Part shown: one piece after another, positions 27,813 through 37,843 of the stretch
Position numbering within the stretch: position 1 is the first letter of the stretch
Layout: each line of letters opens with the position of its first letter
From: Candidatus Cloacimonadota bacterium
GTDB lineage: Bacteria > Cloacimonadota > Cloacimonadia > Cloacimonadales > Cloacimonadaceae
NCBI GenBank assembly: GCA_029561955.1
Contig: JAKQWO010000037.1
Location: 1-61,802 of the forward strand
Reading direction: 5' to 3'
DNA: 61,802 nucleotides
Program-made: the position numbers and the translations under genes
Notes under the pieces: model-generated
The model's input: only the letters and a program-made list of their open reading frames with translations
Databases searched by the model: none
Told to the model about the DNA's origin: nothing

Positions 27813-29525
27813 ATGAGCTATAACCCACAATTTGCCCGTATCGGCGAGGTGCTGATAAATGAGGGCTCTGTAACCGAAGAAATGGTCAAAGAAGCCATGA
27901 TCAAGCAGAGCAATTTCGGCCTGAAAATAGGAGAAACTCTGATCAAACTTGGCTATTTGAACGAAAAACAACTACTAACTGCATTGCATCTTCAACTGGG
28001 ACACGAGATAGTGGACCCCAGCGAGCTGATGGACTTGGATCAGGATGTGGTATCCATGATTCCGGAACCCTATGCTCAGCAAAACCGTGTCATCGCTCTA
28101 CGTGAAGAAGCCGATGGGACAGTGGTGGTGGCCTTTGCTGACCCCGATAACCTCACAGTTTTGGATGGTGTGAAAAGGCTGATCGGCAAACCTATCAGGC
28201 AAGAACTGATCGGCGATACCACGCTTACCGATACCATCGAAAAATACTACAAAAGCATCCGTACCACCAGTCAAGTCGAAGACGCAGTGGGAGACTTTGA
28301 TTTTGTTGCCGTAGACGAAGATGAAAACGAGATCACCATTTCTGCCTCCTCCTCAGATGCGGATGCGCCCGTAGTAAAGCTCTTAAACCTCATCATCAAC
28401 GAGGCTATCAAAGCAGGTGCAACTGACATTCACATTGAACCATTGACCAAGACCTCACGCATTCGCTATCGTATTGACGGCGCCCTTCGTGAGGTTATGA
28501 CGCCTCCCATCGGTATGCACGCCGGCTTAATTTCGCTCACCAAGGTGATGTCCAAGCTCAATATCGCCGAACGCCGCTTGCCCCAAGACGGTCACATCTC
28601 ACTCAAGACGGCCATGAAAAGTGTGGACGTCCGTGTGTCCATCACCCCTACGGTTTTGGGCGAAAAGGTCGTGATGCGCCTGCTCGACAAGGGAGAATTT
28701 GGTTTCAAGCTTTCCACCTTGGGTTTTGAAGCAGAGGACATGGCGATCTTTGACAAGATCATTCGCAGACCCTATGGAATCATCATCGTTTCCGGTCCCA
28801 CCGGTAGCGGTAAGTCCACCTCGTTGCACGCTGCACTCAAAGAGATTCAGGATATCGAAACCAACATCATCACTGTGGAAGACCCTGTGGAATATCGTCT
28901 GGATGGCATCACACAGATTGAGACGAAGGAGCAGATTGGCCTCACCTTCGGCGCTGCCTTGCGTTCCGTGTTGCGTCAAGACCCTGACGTCGTGCTCATC
29001 GGTGAAATTCGTGACGAAGAGACCGCTGACATCGCCATCAAGTTCTCACTCACCGGTCACCTGGTGTTTAGCACGCTTCACGCCAACGACGCCCCGTCCA
29101 CGATCACACGTCTGATAGATATCGGAATCAAACCCTATCTCGTAGGTTCATCCCTGTCCCTGGTGATGGCCCAGCGCTTGGTGAGAAAGATATGTCCCTA
29201 TTGCATAGATGATTACAAGCCCACAGTGCAGGAAATCAGCGATGCAGGACTCACCGAAGAGGAAGCTGCTACGGTCAATTTCAAGCTGGGCAGAGGCTGT
29301 GTACACTGTGACAACACCGGCTTCGCTGGCAGAACTGGTATCTTTGAATGCCTTACCGTGAATCCCGAAATCAGGGGTATAATCTATGACGGTGGCAACC
29401 AGGATATGATTCGAGATGCTGCACTGAGAGCCGGTATGCGCACTCTGCACGATGCAGCTATCATTAAAATGAAACGTGGCATCACGACTATTCGTGAAGT
29501 CATCAAAATGACAATCGTCGAATAA
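27813..29525 (+). CDS. pilB: Type IV pilus extension ATPase PilB
   Basis: Hexameric motor for pilus assembly. The 570-aa product has an N-terminal MshE/GspE-N domain (about 5-150) and the ATPase core with Walker A GPTGSGKS at 328-335. An Asp box (TVEDPVEYRL), Walker B (DPDVVLIGEIRD), a His box (GHLVFSTLHAND) and a zinc-binding four-cysteine motif (C461, C464, C496, C499) follow, the last being typical of extension ATPases and absent from PilT. The MshE-type N-domain in other species binds cyclic di-GMP, which would tie in with the GGDEF protein at 12568 (inference). The ribosome-binding site is AAGGAAG. The gene lies 137 nt after the lipoprotein gene and 24 nt before pilC. Confidence 0.96.
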   Translation: MSYNPQFARIGEVLINEGSVTEEMVKEAMIKQSNFGLKIGETLIKLGYLNEKQLLTALHLQLGHEIVDPSELMDLDQDVVSMIPEPYAQQNRVIALREEADGTVVVAFADPDNLTVLDGVKRLIGKPIRQELIGDTTLTDTIEKYYKSIRTTSQVEDAVGDFDFVAVDEDENEITISASSSDADAPVVKLLNLIINEAIKAGATDIHIEPLTKTSRIRYRIDGALREVMTPPIGMHAGLISLTKVMSKLNIAERRLPQDGHISLKTAMKSVDVRVSITPTVLGEKVVMRLLDKGEFGFKLSTLGFEAEDMAIFDKIIRRPYGIIIVSGPTGSGKSTSLHAALKEIQDIETNIITVEDPVEYRLDGITQIETKEQIGLTFGAALRSVLRQDPDVVLIGEIRDEETADIAIKFSLTGHLVFSTLHANDAPSTITRLIDIGIKPYLVGSSLSLVMAQRLVRKICPYCIDDYKPTVQEISDAGLTEEEAATVNFKLGRGCVHCDNTGFAGRTGIFECLTVNPEIRGIIYDGGNQDMIRDAALRAGMRTLHDAAIIKMKRGITTIREVIKMTIVE

Positions 29526-29549
29526 TAAACACTAAATAAAGGTAATACC

Positions 29550-30803
29550 ATGCCAAATTTCGCTTATATCGTAAAAGATGCTAAAGGTGCTCGCGTTGAA
29601 GGGGTTATCAAGGCGGATACCTTGGATATAGCAGTGGATAAACTGGCCAAAGAAGGCAGCACCATCATCAGTGTCAAAGCTGCGTCTGAAGGAGCCTTCA
29701 AAGGGAAGCTCTCGCTCTTTGACAAACTGATGTTCACTTTCTACAAGTGGCGCACAGGCGTCTCCTTGCGTACCTTGGTGTTCTTCACACGTCAGCTTTC
29801 CACTATGTTTAGTGCGGGTCTCACCATCGAAAAAGCCATTACGGACTTGGAAAAGGAAGAGAAAAACAAACGATTCAGCCGTGTGCTGCGTAAGCTCTCA
29901 GACGACATCCGCAAGGGATACTCGCTCTCGGAAGCAATGCAGCAACACCCTGGCGTGTTCAATCCCCTCTATGTGGCACTGGTTACAGCGGGCGAAGTTT
30001 CGGGTACTTTGCACACCGTCTTGGACGAATTGGCAGAATACTTGGAAAAGATTGAGGATACCCGCCGCAAGGTGGTATCAGCAATGGCTTACCCCGTATT
30101 TATCTTGGTTTTCCTGGCCGGAGTTACCTGGGCTCTCTTCTACTATATCATCCCGATGTTTGCCGGTGTGTATGGTGACTTTGGAGCTGACCTGCCCGGT
30201 CCCACCTTAGCCGCAATCGCCATTTCTGACTTTATTGTAAACAACGTGTTCGGCACGATTCTCATCGTGATTGCTGTGGTGATTGGCCTGTTTTTGATCT
30301 ATCTCACAGATAGAGGCCGTTATGTAATCGATGGTTTAAAGCTCAAAATCCCTGTGATTGGCGGAGTGCTGTCAAACTCCATCATGAGCAAGTTTGCCCG
30401 CACTTTCTCCATCCTGATGGCAGCCGGTGTGCCGATTATGGATACCATGGAGCTCACTGAGAACGTGGTTCAAAACGCCGTCGTGGAAGGTGGTGTGCGC
30501 AAGGCAAGAGTGCTGGTCAAAGAAGGTTATGGAGTGGCTAACGCCTTCCGCAGAACCGGTCTTTTCCCACCCACCTTGCTGCAGATGATTGCCACCGGTG
30601 AAGAAACAGGGGATATGGACAAGCTCTTGGGTAAAGCAGCCGAGTTTTATGAGAAACTTGTGGACGCTGTGATTGACAGGCTCACATCGCTGATCGAACC
30701 CCTCTTGATCGTGATCATGGCCGCCATCGTGGGCAGCATCATCGTCGTGATCTACCTGCCCATCTTCGATCTCGGTGATGCCATCAGCCAAGGATTTAAC
30801 TAA
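29550..30803 (+). CDS. pilC: Type IV pilus inner-membrane platform protein PilC
   Basis: Polytopic platform protein turned by PilB and PilT. The 417-aa product has two GspF domains, with the FFTRQLSTMFSAGLTIEKAI motif in the first (about 75-200) and the corresponding FARTFSILMAAGVPIMDTME in the second (about 280-400). Three or four membrane helices lie at about 175-200, 225-250 and 380-405. It is the last gene of the pilus cluster and is closed by a terminator shared with polA. A prepilin peptidase gene (pilD) is not in the window. Confidence 0.95.
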   Translation: MPNFAYIVKDAKGARVEGVIKADTLDIAVDKLAKEGSTIISVKAASEGAFKGKLSLFDKLMFTFYKWRTGVSLRTLVFFTRQLSTMFSAGLTIEKAITDLEKEEKNKRFSRVLRKLSDDIRKGYSLSEAMQQHPGVFNPLYVALVTAGEVSGTLHTVLDELAEYLEKIEDTRRKVVSAMAYPVFILVFLAGVTWALFYYIIPMFAGVYGDFGADLPGPTLAAIAISDFIVNNVFGTILIVIAVVIGLFLIYLTDRGRYVIDGLKLKIPVIGGVLSNSIMSKFARTFSILMAAGVPIMDTMELTENVVQNAVVEGGVRKARVLVKEGYGVANAFRRTGLFPPTLLQMIATGEETGDMDKLLGKAAEFYEKLVDAVIDRLTSLIEPLLIVIMAAIVGSIIVVIYLPIFDLGDAISQGFN

Positions 30804-30832
30804 TAACACATACTACTTACTCCTTAACTCTG

Positions 30833-30869
30833 AAAAAAAGGGGCGAAGTTCAAACGACTTCGCCCCTTT
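30833..30869. terminator. Bidirectional terminator between pilC and polA
   Basis: A perfect 10-bp stem GGGGCGAAGT/ACTTCGCCCC (30840-30849 with 30857-30866) is flanked by an A-run on the left and T's on the right. It can therefore serve both convergent genes. Confidence 0.88.
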
Positions 30870-30923
30870 CATATTTGGATCATTCACAAAGGTTATCAGC
30901 CTTCAGCCGGCTACACCATTGCG

Positions 30924-33656
30924 TTAATGTGCCTCAAACCAATTCTTGCCTATGCCTATATCTGTCTTGAGCTGGATAACTTCTCGATATTGAGCCGGCA
31001 GCGCATCTTCCATAGCCTTGCGGATCAGTGCACTCGCTTGCTCGACCACATTCTCCTCCACATCAAAGACCAGCTCGTCATGCACCTGCAGGATCATCTT
31101 GATCTGCGGGTTATCCTTGATCTGTCTGTCTATCTCAAGCATGGCGATCTTGATCAGGTCGGCGGCTGAGCCTTGAATGGGCATGTTTACCGCCACGCGT
31201 TCCGCCTCACTTTTGAGTCCCGGATTGGCGCTGGTGATGTTGGGCAGATACAGCTTGCGGCCAAAGAGTGTGCTGCAAAATTGCTGTTGTCTGGCGCTAT
31301 CCACGCTGCTGTTGATGTAGGATTTGATGGTGGGAAAGCGTTCAAAGTAGTTTTCTATCATCTCCTTGGCTTCATTACGGGTGATGCTGAGCTCTCGGGA
31401 AAGCTTGATCTGTCCCATGCCGTAGAGGATGCCGAAGTTGATGGTTTTGGCTTCACGTCTCTGATCTGCGCTCACATTATCCACGGGCGTATTGTAGATA
31501 ATGGCTGCAGTTTGTCTGTGGATGTCCAGATTCTGGGCGAAGGCCTTAAGCAAAGTATCATCTTGGGAAAACAGTGCCAAAAGCCTCAGCTCTATCTGTG
31601 AATAATCTGCCGCCAGAATCACTCTACCCGGTGCAGAGGGCACAAAAGCCTTGCGTATCTCACGTCCCAGCTCCGTCCTGATGGGGATGTTTTGCAGATT
31701 TGGGTTGGAGCTGGACAGCCTGCCTGTGGAGGCCACGGTTTGGTTGAAATTAGAGTGAATCTTGTTTGTCTCGGTGTTTACCAGTGCGGGTAGAGCGGCC
31801 ACATAGGTGGAATCCAGCTTGTTCAGCATCCGATACTCCAGCAGCTCTTTGGCGATCTCGTGATCCACAGCCAGCTCTTCCAACACGCTGCTATCCGTGG
31901 AAAAGCCGCTCTTGGTCTTCTTCTTGGTCGGCAGAGCTTTTTCTTCAAAGAGCAGTTTGGCCAGTTGCTGAGTGGAATTGATATTGAACTGATACCCCGC
32001 ATAGTCGTAGATGCGCTCGGTGAGCTCGCTCAGGCGGTTGTTGATCGTCCTCGATAGCTCTCTCAGCATTGCCGTATCCAGGCAGACGCCGTTCATCTCC
32101 ATGTGTGCCAAGGTCTTGATCAGCGGTAGCTCAATCTTGTCGTAGAGCTTATCAAGCGAAGAAAACTGCAACCTGCGCCGGTAGATGGGAGCGAGTTTGA
32201 GCGTAGCCCAAGCATCTTCTGCCGCATAGATATAGGCCTTATTGATGTCAGCCTGATCAAAGGTGATAGCGCTTTTGCCGCTGCCGATGATCTCTTTGAT
32301 CTCGATCATCTGGTGATTCAGCTCTTTTTGCGCACATTTATCCAGGGAAAAGCTTGCACTTCCCGCATCCAAGACATAGGCAGCCAACATGGTGTCAAAG
32401 ATGGGGTTATCCACCGTCCAGCCATGCCGTTTGAGCACGATGAGGTCATATTTGAGGTTGTGCCCGATGATCAGCTTGCCAGCCAGCGCTGCTCTGAGGC
32501 TCTCCAGCGTCTCTTTGAGGGGCAGGTTGTCGTGAAACTGATGTGCCAACGGCAGATACCAAGCCTCATTTTGCCGGTAAGCCAAGGAGATACCCACCAG
32601 GTTGGCCTGCATGGAATCCACGCTGTCCGTCTCGGTATCCAAGGCCACTTCAGCGTAAGTACGGATTTCTGCAAGTATGCGCTTCAGATCATCTTTGGTA
32701 GCCATTTTGGCTATAAAGTCAGGCGCATCCGGCTCTTGCTCCTGAATCGGCTCATCGGCAAAGATGTCGCTCTGGATGGTTGCCTCCGGTTCTTGGGCAG
32801 CAGCCATGCGCGTCAGAATCCTGCGCTTGAGCGTAAAGAGCTCATATTGATCCATAAAAGCCAGCGCCTTCTTTAAGTCCTGCACCTCAAAGCTCTGCGG
32901 TGGCTCTGATTCTATGGGCACATCCCGCACAATGGTCGCCAATTGATAGGAGAGGAGAGCGGTTTCTTGCTGCCCTTCCAGCCTTTTGCGATACTTGGGC
33001 GGCACCGCTTCCAGGTTTTTGTAGATGGCTTCCACACTTTCAAAGCTGTTCAATAGCTCCACCGCACTCTTAGGCCCAATGCCTCTCACGCCGGGGATGT
33101 TGTCCGAAGCGTCTCCCGTCAAAGCCAGATAGTCGATAAATTGATCCGCTCTGACGCCATACTTTTCTTTGATGCCAGCCTCGTTATAGCTCTGGTCTTT
33201 GGCGGGATCCCAGATGCTCACATCCTCATCCACCAATTGCGAATAGTCCTTATCCGCCGTAACCATCACCACCTGATAGTCTTGCTTGTATTTCTCAGCC
33301 AAAGTGGCCAAAACGTCATCCGCTTCATAGCCATCCAAGGAGATGTCTTTGAGTCCGATGAGCTTGAAGAACTCCTTAACCGGCTCCACCTGAGTGACCA
33401 GTTCCTCCGGCATAGGCGGACGCGTTGCCTTGTAATCCGCGCTCAATTCATGCCTGAAGGTCGGCGCCTTCCTATCAAAGCTGATCATGATATACTCAGC
33501 CTCTTTGAGCTCCAACAGCCGGAGGAAGCTATTGATCACACCAAAGATGGCGCTGGTGTGCTGCCCCTTGGAATTCACCAAAGGCTTGGCAATGAAGGCA
33601 TAATAGGAACGGTACAGCAGCGCTGTCCCATCGATCAAATAAAGCGTGGGTTTCAT
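30924..33656 (-). CDS. polA: DNA polymerase I
   Basis: Repair and Okazaki-fragment-processing polymerase. The 910-aa product has all three activities by motif. The 5'-3' exonuclease is at about 1-290 (YLIDGTALLYRSYYAF, DGYEADDVLATLA, TGDASDNIPGVRGIGPKSA). The 3'-5' proofreading domain is at about 315-500 with DTET, HNLKYDL and YAAEDAW, so the acidic residues are intact. The polymerase domain is at about 510-910 (DYSQIELRLLA, RREAKTINFGILYG and QVHDELVFDVEE). A GGGAGAG ribosome-binding site precedes the start. The gene begins 24 nt after the stop codon of the C25 protease, with no promoter or terminator evident between them. Confidence 0.97.
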   Translation of the reverse strand: MKPTLYLIDGTALLYRSYYAFIAKPLVNSKGQHTSAIFGVINSFLRLLELKEAEYIMISFDRKAPTFRHELSADYKATRPPMPEELVTQVEPVKEFFKLIGLKDISLDGYEADDVLATLAEKYKQDYQVVMVTADKDYSQLVDEDVSIWDPAKDQSYNEAGIKEKYGVRADQFIDYLALTGDASDNIPGVRGIGPKSAVELLNSFESVEAIYKNLEAVPPKYRKRLEGQQETALLSYQLATIVRDVPIESEPPQSFEVQDLKKALAFMDQYELFTLKRRILTRMAAAQEPEATIQSDIFADEPIQEQEPDAPDFIAKMATKDDLKRILAEIRTYAEVALDTETDSVDSMQANLVGISLAYRQNEAWYLPLAHQFHDNLPLKETLESLRAALAGKLIIGHNLKYDLIVLKRHGWTVDNPIFDTMLAAYVLDAGSASFSLDKCAQKELNHQMIEIKEIIGSGKSAITFDQADINKAYIYAAEDAWATLKLAPIYRRRLQFSSLDKLYDKIELPLIKTLAHMEMNGVCLDTAMLRELSRTINNRLSELTERIYDYAGYQFNINSTQQLAKLLFEEKALPTKKKTKSGFSTDSSVLEELAVDHEIAKELLEYRMLNKLDSTYVAALPALVNTETNKIHSNFNQTVASTGRLSSSNPNLQNIPIRTELGREIRKAFVPSAPGRVILAADYSQIELRLLALFSQDDTLLKAFAQNLDIHRQTAAIIYNTPVDNVSADQRREAKTINFGILYGMGQIKLSRELSITRNEAKEMIENYFERFPTIKSYINSSVDSARQQQFCSTLFGRKLYLPNITSANPGLKSEAERVAVNMPIQGSAADLIKIAMLEIDRQIKDNPQIKMILQVHDELVFDVEENVVEQASALIRKAMEDALPAQYREVIQLKTDIGIGKNWFEAH

Positions 33657-33680
33657 CTTCTCTCCCTTAAAAGGTCTTCT

Positions 33681-36600
33681 CTATTTTATCAGTAACATGC
33701 GCTTGGTGAGGCTGCCTTCTGAGGTCTGCAAGCGGTAAAAATACATGCCGGAAGCCAAAGAGCGGCCAGCGCTATCTTTCCCATCGAAGACCAGGGAATG
33801 CTCGCCCGCATCCAGTTCCTGAGCCAGCAGCTTGTTCACCAATTGGCCTTTCAGGTTGTAGATGCTCAAAGCTACCCTCTCCCGCTTGGCCAAGCTGAAG
33901 CTGATCGTGGTGCTGGGATTGAAGGGATTGGGATAGTTTTGCTGCAGAATGGTCTTTGCAGGCGGGATGGTGTCTTCACTATTGGATACATAGCCGGTGG
34001 AGGCCACACTACCCTGACGCAGCAAGCTGCCTCTATACACCTTCCAAGGCATTTTGTCACGCATGGGTAGCCTCAGGTTGATCACCACCACCCCAGTGGA
34101 ATAACCACACACCAGCTTCATCCAGCCATCACCATCAAGGTCTACCAAAGTGCCGGGTGTATTGCCGTTATACAGAGTTTGGAAGGGGAATCCGGGCAAC
34201 ACGCTGCCTTGCCTGTCAAAGGCATAAACGCTGCTCATATAGTTTTGGAGCAGGATGTCTGGATAGTTGTCTCCGCTTAAGTCTGCGATCAGCGGTGGTG
34301 AGGTAAAGCTGGCGCCCACGTCCACGGGGAAGCCGCTGAAGTCATTGCCTTGTTGGTCGATGAGATAGAGCATGCCGTTGATGGTGGTAAATACCAGATC
34401 ATTGATCCCGTCGAGGTTAAAATCTCCCGCCACAGCTCCGATGTTGCAGACTCCGCTCAGGTTTTTGCTAAAGACGATCTCACCATTGGGCTCGATCAAA
34501 ACCAGCTTATTTCCGGCTCCCACGGCGATGCGATTGTTTTCCAAGACCAGGGGTGCGCCTTTGATGGGTTCTCCCAGATTGACCGGGAAGCCTGCCCGGG
34601 CATTGCCCTGATGGTTTAGCACGTGCAGCTTTCCGCCAATGGTGCCAACGATGATCTTAAAGTAGCCATCTGAGTCCAGATCCGCAGCGGCAATTTCGCT
34701 TGCGTTAGCTGAATCCAATTGCACCGGGAAGCCCGGCAGCAGGTTGCCGTCACCATCGAGTGCATGAACCTTGCCATCGAAAGAGACATTGATGATCTCG
34801 AGACTGCCATCTGCATCCAGATCGGCCAAAACAGGCGTGTAGAGGAAGGGAGCCCCGCTACTGTAATTGAAAATGATGCCACCCTCGATGGTGCTGGCTA
34901 TTATCTCTCCGGCGCGCCCGGCAAATACCAGATCCGGAGTCCCATCGCCATTCACATCTCCAAAAGCACCGCTACGCATCAGGTTGTGATTACCGTCAAA
35001 ATCAAATCCCCCAAATTGCTGGGCATCATTCTGCAGCAGGTACACCTCACCAAAGACGTCTTGATAGAGTATGTCCAGTTGGTCGTCAGAATCAAAATCA
35101 TAGACTATCGGCGAGCTGTTGCTACTATGCAGACAATCCCAGGGGAAGCGGTTGTCTATCAAAGTCAATTCAAAACTGGCAGGGAAGGTGCGCAAACCTA
35201 TGCTCTGTTGTGTTTGAGGATGCTGAGCGTCGATCAACACTGTGATATTAAATTTGCCATAGGGCATGGATTGAGGCAATTGAAAGCTGAGATACAGGTT
35301 TTCATCGGAGCTGTTACCCGAAGGCAGGGATGGGATCACCAAGCTATCGCTCACCATCTCAGTCCCTTCAGGCAGCCCGCTCAGCGTCACCGTCACATTT
35401 TCCGCTCCGCCCCAGCCTACTGCGTTTTTGATGGTTGGATAAAAGCGCAGGATTTCGCCGGGGTTGATGCTACCGTCATTGTCACCGTCGATATCTGAAA
35501 AGTGATAGCTTTCCAGGCTGAGCAGCGGCATGTAATGATCTGCTCGTTTGGCTGCGATGGAGGGGTCGCCAAACAGTACCACTTCATAGTAGCACCAGCG
35601 CATTACATCCCATTGTAAAGCGGCATTGAGGTTTTGGATTCTGCTGTAGGTGAGCGCTTCTCCCAAGCTGGTGTCTGTATCTTGGTAAAGCCCGATGAAA
35701 TACTCACGATCATAATACTGAGATGCACCGTCCGTGCTGCCCGGCATATACCAGCCATAACGTGAATTGCCGATGAAGCAAAATACGCCACCAGCGGCGG
35801 TTACAAAGTGTTCGCCCACGCTTTCACCATCAGAATTGGCACCGCTTGTCCTCTGGTCAAAGGCGGCGGGATAGCAGCCCTGCGTGTAGAGAAATCCATA
35901 TTCGGTGTTTTCAAGACGTCCGATGCTGCCGCTACCTTGACCCATCAGGATGTTTTCGTTGGCGTGTCCCATGTGGTTCATTGCATTTGCACCGTTGTTG
36001 ATCGCATGCCACACTTCGTTGCTGCCGTAGGTACCATCTCTCTGATACAGGGTGTAAAATTCATAATCACTTGGCATGCACTGCATTACTTCATCTTTGT
36101 AATCTCCACCCCAGGTAAGCGGGTTGTTGTTGAGGTTTTCGCCGAACATGATGCTGATGTTGTTGCTATAGGTATCGTTTTCCACGTAAGCCATGGTTTT
36201 GCGAAACATATTGGCAAATTCAGCCGCAGTTTCTGCAGGAAAGCGGCCGATATGCACTTCCGGAAGCATGTCCACCTGATCATTTGATTCACCGTAGATT
36301 TGGTTTTGGTTGGCGTTCCAGTTGCCGTCCAGATTGCCGAAGTACATGTCTGTAGGCATGCGCGTATCCACCGTGTTGCCCACGCGTCCGTAAGCGCCTC
36401 GCTCCGGAACCAGCTCGTCATCTCCACCCAAGATCACATATTCCAAAGGCGTAGCGGTGTTGCTCCAGCTTTGATATGCGTCTTGGATAAAGGCTCTGAC
36501 CTTGGCGGCATTGTCTTCACCCGAATAGGCGGCATAGATCTCATTGGTGGTGTAGACGGCTGTGCTGACGCCTTTTGCATTTCTCCAAGCCACATATTCA

Positions 36601-37301
36601 GCCCACCATTCTGTCGCATGACTGGTGGTGATCACAATCATGCTTTTGGGCTGAGACAAATCTATCAGCCTGCTCTGGGGGTTGTGAGTGCGCCAGAGCG
36701 AGCTTTGACTGTAGCTGCTGATGTTTTCCGGGTTTACGATGATCTGCTTAAGCTCACCGATAGCCTTGGCATCGCTGCGCAACATATTGGCCTGCTGGCT
36801 CTTAAGCTGGTCGTTGCGGCTGCCCTCTATGGTGATGGAGATATCTGTATAGGTGAAAAGCTCTTTGCTGATGGGATTGTATTTGTAGGGATAGACGTTG
36901 AGGATGGCGATGTTGTAGCCACGCTGCATCTGAGTGCCCAAATAGTCATAATCCTTGCTCGGCCAGAAGCTATCGCTTTCGTAGACCTCCGGGTTGGGGA
37001 TTGTTTTATCCACACTGGGAAAAGAGACCGGCTGCTGATTCTTGGCCATCGGCAGCTCCATCCGGCTATGCTTGAGCACGGGATTAGCGAGCTGCACCTG
37101 CACCTCTGCTACATCCATGCCAAAAGGCAGCAGGATATTTACGGGATAATAGGCCAACATCGGCTCACCGGCTTGGATGAGCACGTTTTTATTCTGCTGC
37201 TGCAGGGTGTAATCTGGAGCTTGGAGATCAATCTGGTAAGCGGCCAAAAAAGACCCCGTCAACAGCATCAAAGCGATGAGACAGAATGTGTTAAGTTTCA
37301 T
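33681..37301 (-). CDS. Secreted gingipain-like C25 cysteine protease with T9SS tail
   Basis: A 1206-aa protein with a signal peptide (1-20), an N-terminal propeptide-like region (about 20-215) and a peptidase C25 catalytic domain (about 221-590). The putative catalytic His446 is in GHANEN and Cys476 is in TQGCYPA. An Ig-like region (about 595-700), FG-GAP/VCBS-type repeats (about 720-1090, with D-x-D/N-x-D-G-x-x-D calcium-binding-like motifs) and a T9SS type A sorting domain (NYPNPFNPSTTISFSL, ending KRMLLIK) complete it. Its likely job is extracellular protein breakdown, in keeping with amino-acid fermentation by this phylum (inference). The frame extends 14 codons further upstream, but the ATG at 37301 has AGGAAG before it and starts the signal peptide. 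A sigma-54-like site lies 38-53 nt upstream. Confidence 0.9.
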   Translation of the reverse strand: MKLNTFCLIALMLLTGSFLAAYQIDLQAPDYTLQQQNKNVLIQAGEPMLAYYPVNILLPFGMDVAEVQVQLANPVLKHSRMELPMAKNQQPVSFPSVDKTIPNPEVYESDSFWPSKDYDYLGTQMQRGYNIAILNVYPYKYNPISKELFTYTDISITIEGSRNDQLKSQQANMLRSDAKAIGELKQIIVNPENISSYSQSSLWRTHNPQSRLIDLSQPKSMIVITTSHATEWWAEYVAWRNAKGVSTAVYTTNEIYAAYSGEDNAAKVRAFIQDAYQSWSNTATPLEYVILGGDDELVPERGAYGRVGNTVDTRMPTDMYFGNLDGNWNANQNQIYGESNDQVDMLPEVHIGRFPAETAAEFANMFRKTMAYVENDTYSNNISIMFGENLNNNPLTWGGDYKDEVMQCMPSDYEFYTLYQRDGTYGSNEVWHAINNGANAMNHMGHANENILMGQGSGSIGRLENTEYGFLYTQGCYPAAFDQRTSGANSDGESVGEHFVTAAGGVFCFIGNSRYGWYMPGSTDGASQYYDREYFIGLYQDTDTSLGEALTYSRIQNLNAALQWDVMRWCYYEVVLFGDPSIAAKRADHYMPLLSLESYHFSDIDGDNDGSINPGEILRFYPTIKNAVGWGGAENVTVTLSGLPEGTEMVSDSLVIPSLPSGNSSDENLYLSFQLPQSMPYGKFNITVLIDAQHPQTQQSIGLRTFPASFELTLIDNRFPWDCLHSSNSSPIVYDFDSDDQLDILYQDVFGEVYLLQNDAQQFGGFDFDGNHNLMRSGAFGDVNGDGTPDLVFAGRAGEIIASTIEGGIIFNYSSGAPFLYTPVLADLDADGSLEIINVSFDGKVHALDGDGNLLPGFPVQLDSANASEIAAADLDSDGYFKIIVGTIGGKLHVLNHQGNARAGFPVNLGEPIKGAPLVLENNRIAVGAGNKLVLIEPNGEIVFSKNLSGVCNIGAVAGDFNLDGINDLVFTTINGMLYLIDQQGNDFSGFPVDVGASFTSPPLIADLSGDNYPDILLQNYMSSVYAFDRQGSVLPGFPFQTLYNGNTPGTLVDLDGDGWMKLVCGYSTGVVVINLRLPMRDKMPWKVYRGSLLRQGSVASTGYVSNSEDTIPPAKTILQQNYPNPFNPSTTISFSLAKRERVALSIYNLKGQLVNKLLAQELDAGEHSLVFDGKDSAGRSLASGMYFYRLQTSEGSLTKRMLLIK

Positions 37302-37843
37302 TGAATCTTCCTGTATTAGATGACTGTGCACTTTAACATGCAAGAAGGATACCTATCTGCTGAGAAAGTGCTGGCGTCAAGAGAAATTTTGAAAAACTCA
37401 CCTGTCGGCCAACACTCCCTCTATAATATACTCTGACGATGTCGTCGTGATGACGAAAAAAGCAGTTTCGCACCTCTCATAACTCTCGCCACATCAAGAG
37501 CTTGAGAAAAGCTGCAAATATCGTCTCTTTCTTTGCAGAAGTGAAATACCTGGAGAGGCTGACTGCGTCAGCTTTTTCCAGTTGTTAGTTGTTAGCGGCT
37601 TCGCTCAATCCGAAGACAAATGCTACTCATGTTCATTTGCAGACTTTCCTATTCACTCATCCGTGAACATCCGTGTGCATCTGTGGAAGAAGAAGGCCAG
37701 CGGTAGCTGGCCCCATAATTCGTGTAATTCGTGGGCAAAAGAAAAAGCTCCAAGCCTGTGTGTACCCCCACCGCAAGTACCCGTATCTCCGGCACTTGCG
37801 CAGCGACTGACTACTGACTACTGACGACTGGCAGACGAAACCG
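37302..37843. other. Intergenic region with small repeats
   Basis: This 542-nt stretch has no credible gene. It carries the sigma-54-like promoter at 37339-37354, tandem GTTGTTAG words (37580-37607), the CCGTGAACATCCGTG / TTCGTGTAATTCGTG phrase (about 37661-37735) and an inverted copy of the GTCAGTAGTCAG motif (37795-37832). Confidence 0.6.
37339..37354 (-). promoter_or_regulatory. Sigma-54-like promoter of C25 protease gene
   Basis: The minus strand reads AGGTATC-CTTC-TTGCA. The -12 TTGCA is perfect and GG lies exactly 10 nt from GC, but the -24 box is only partly conserved. It predicts a ~27-nt leader. Confidence 0.42.

Noticed and set aside
37582-37824. Open frame in the gap between two secreted-protein genes
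   Set aside because: It consists of repeat phrases and lacks a ribosome-binding site and any recognisable domain.
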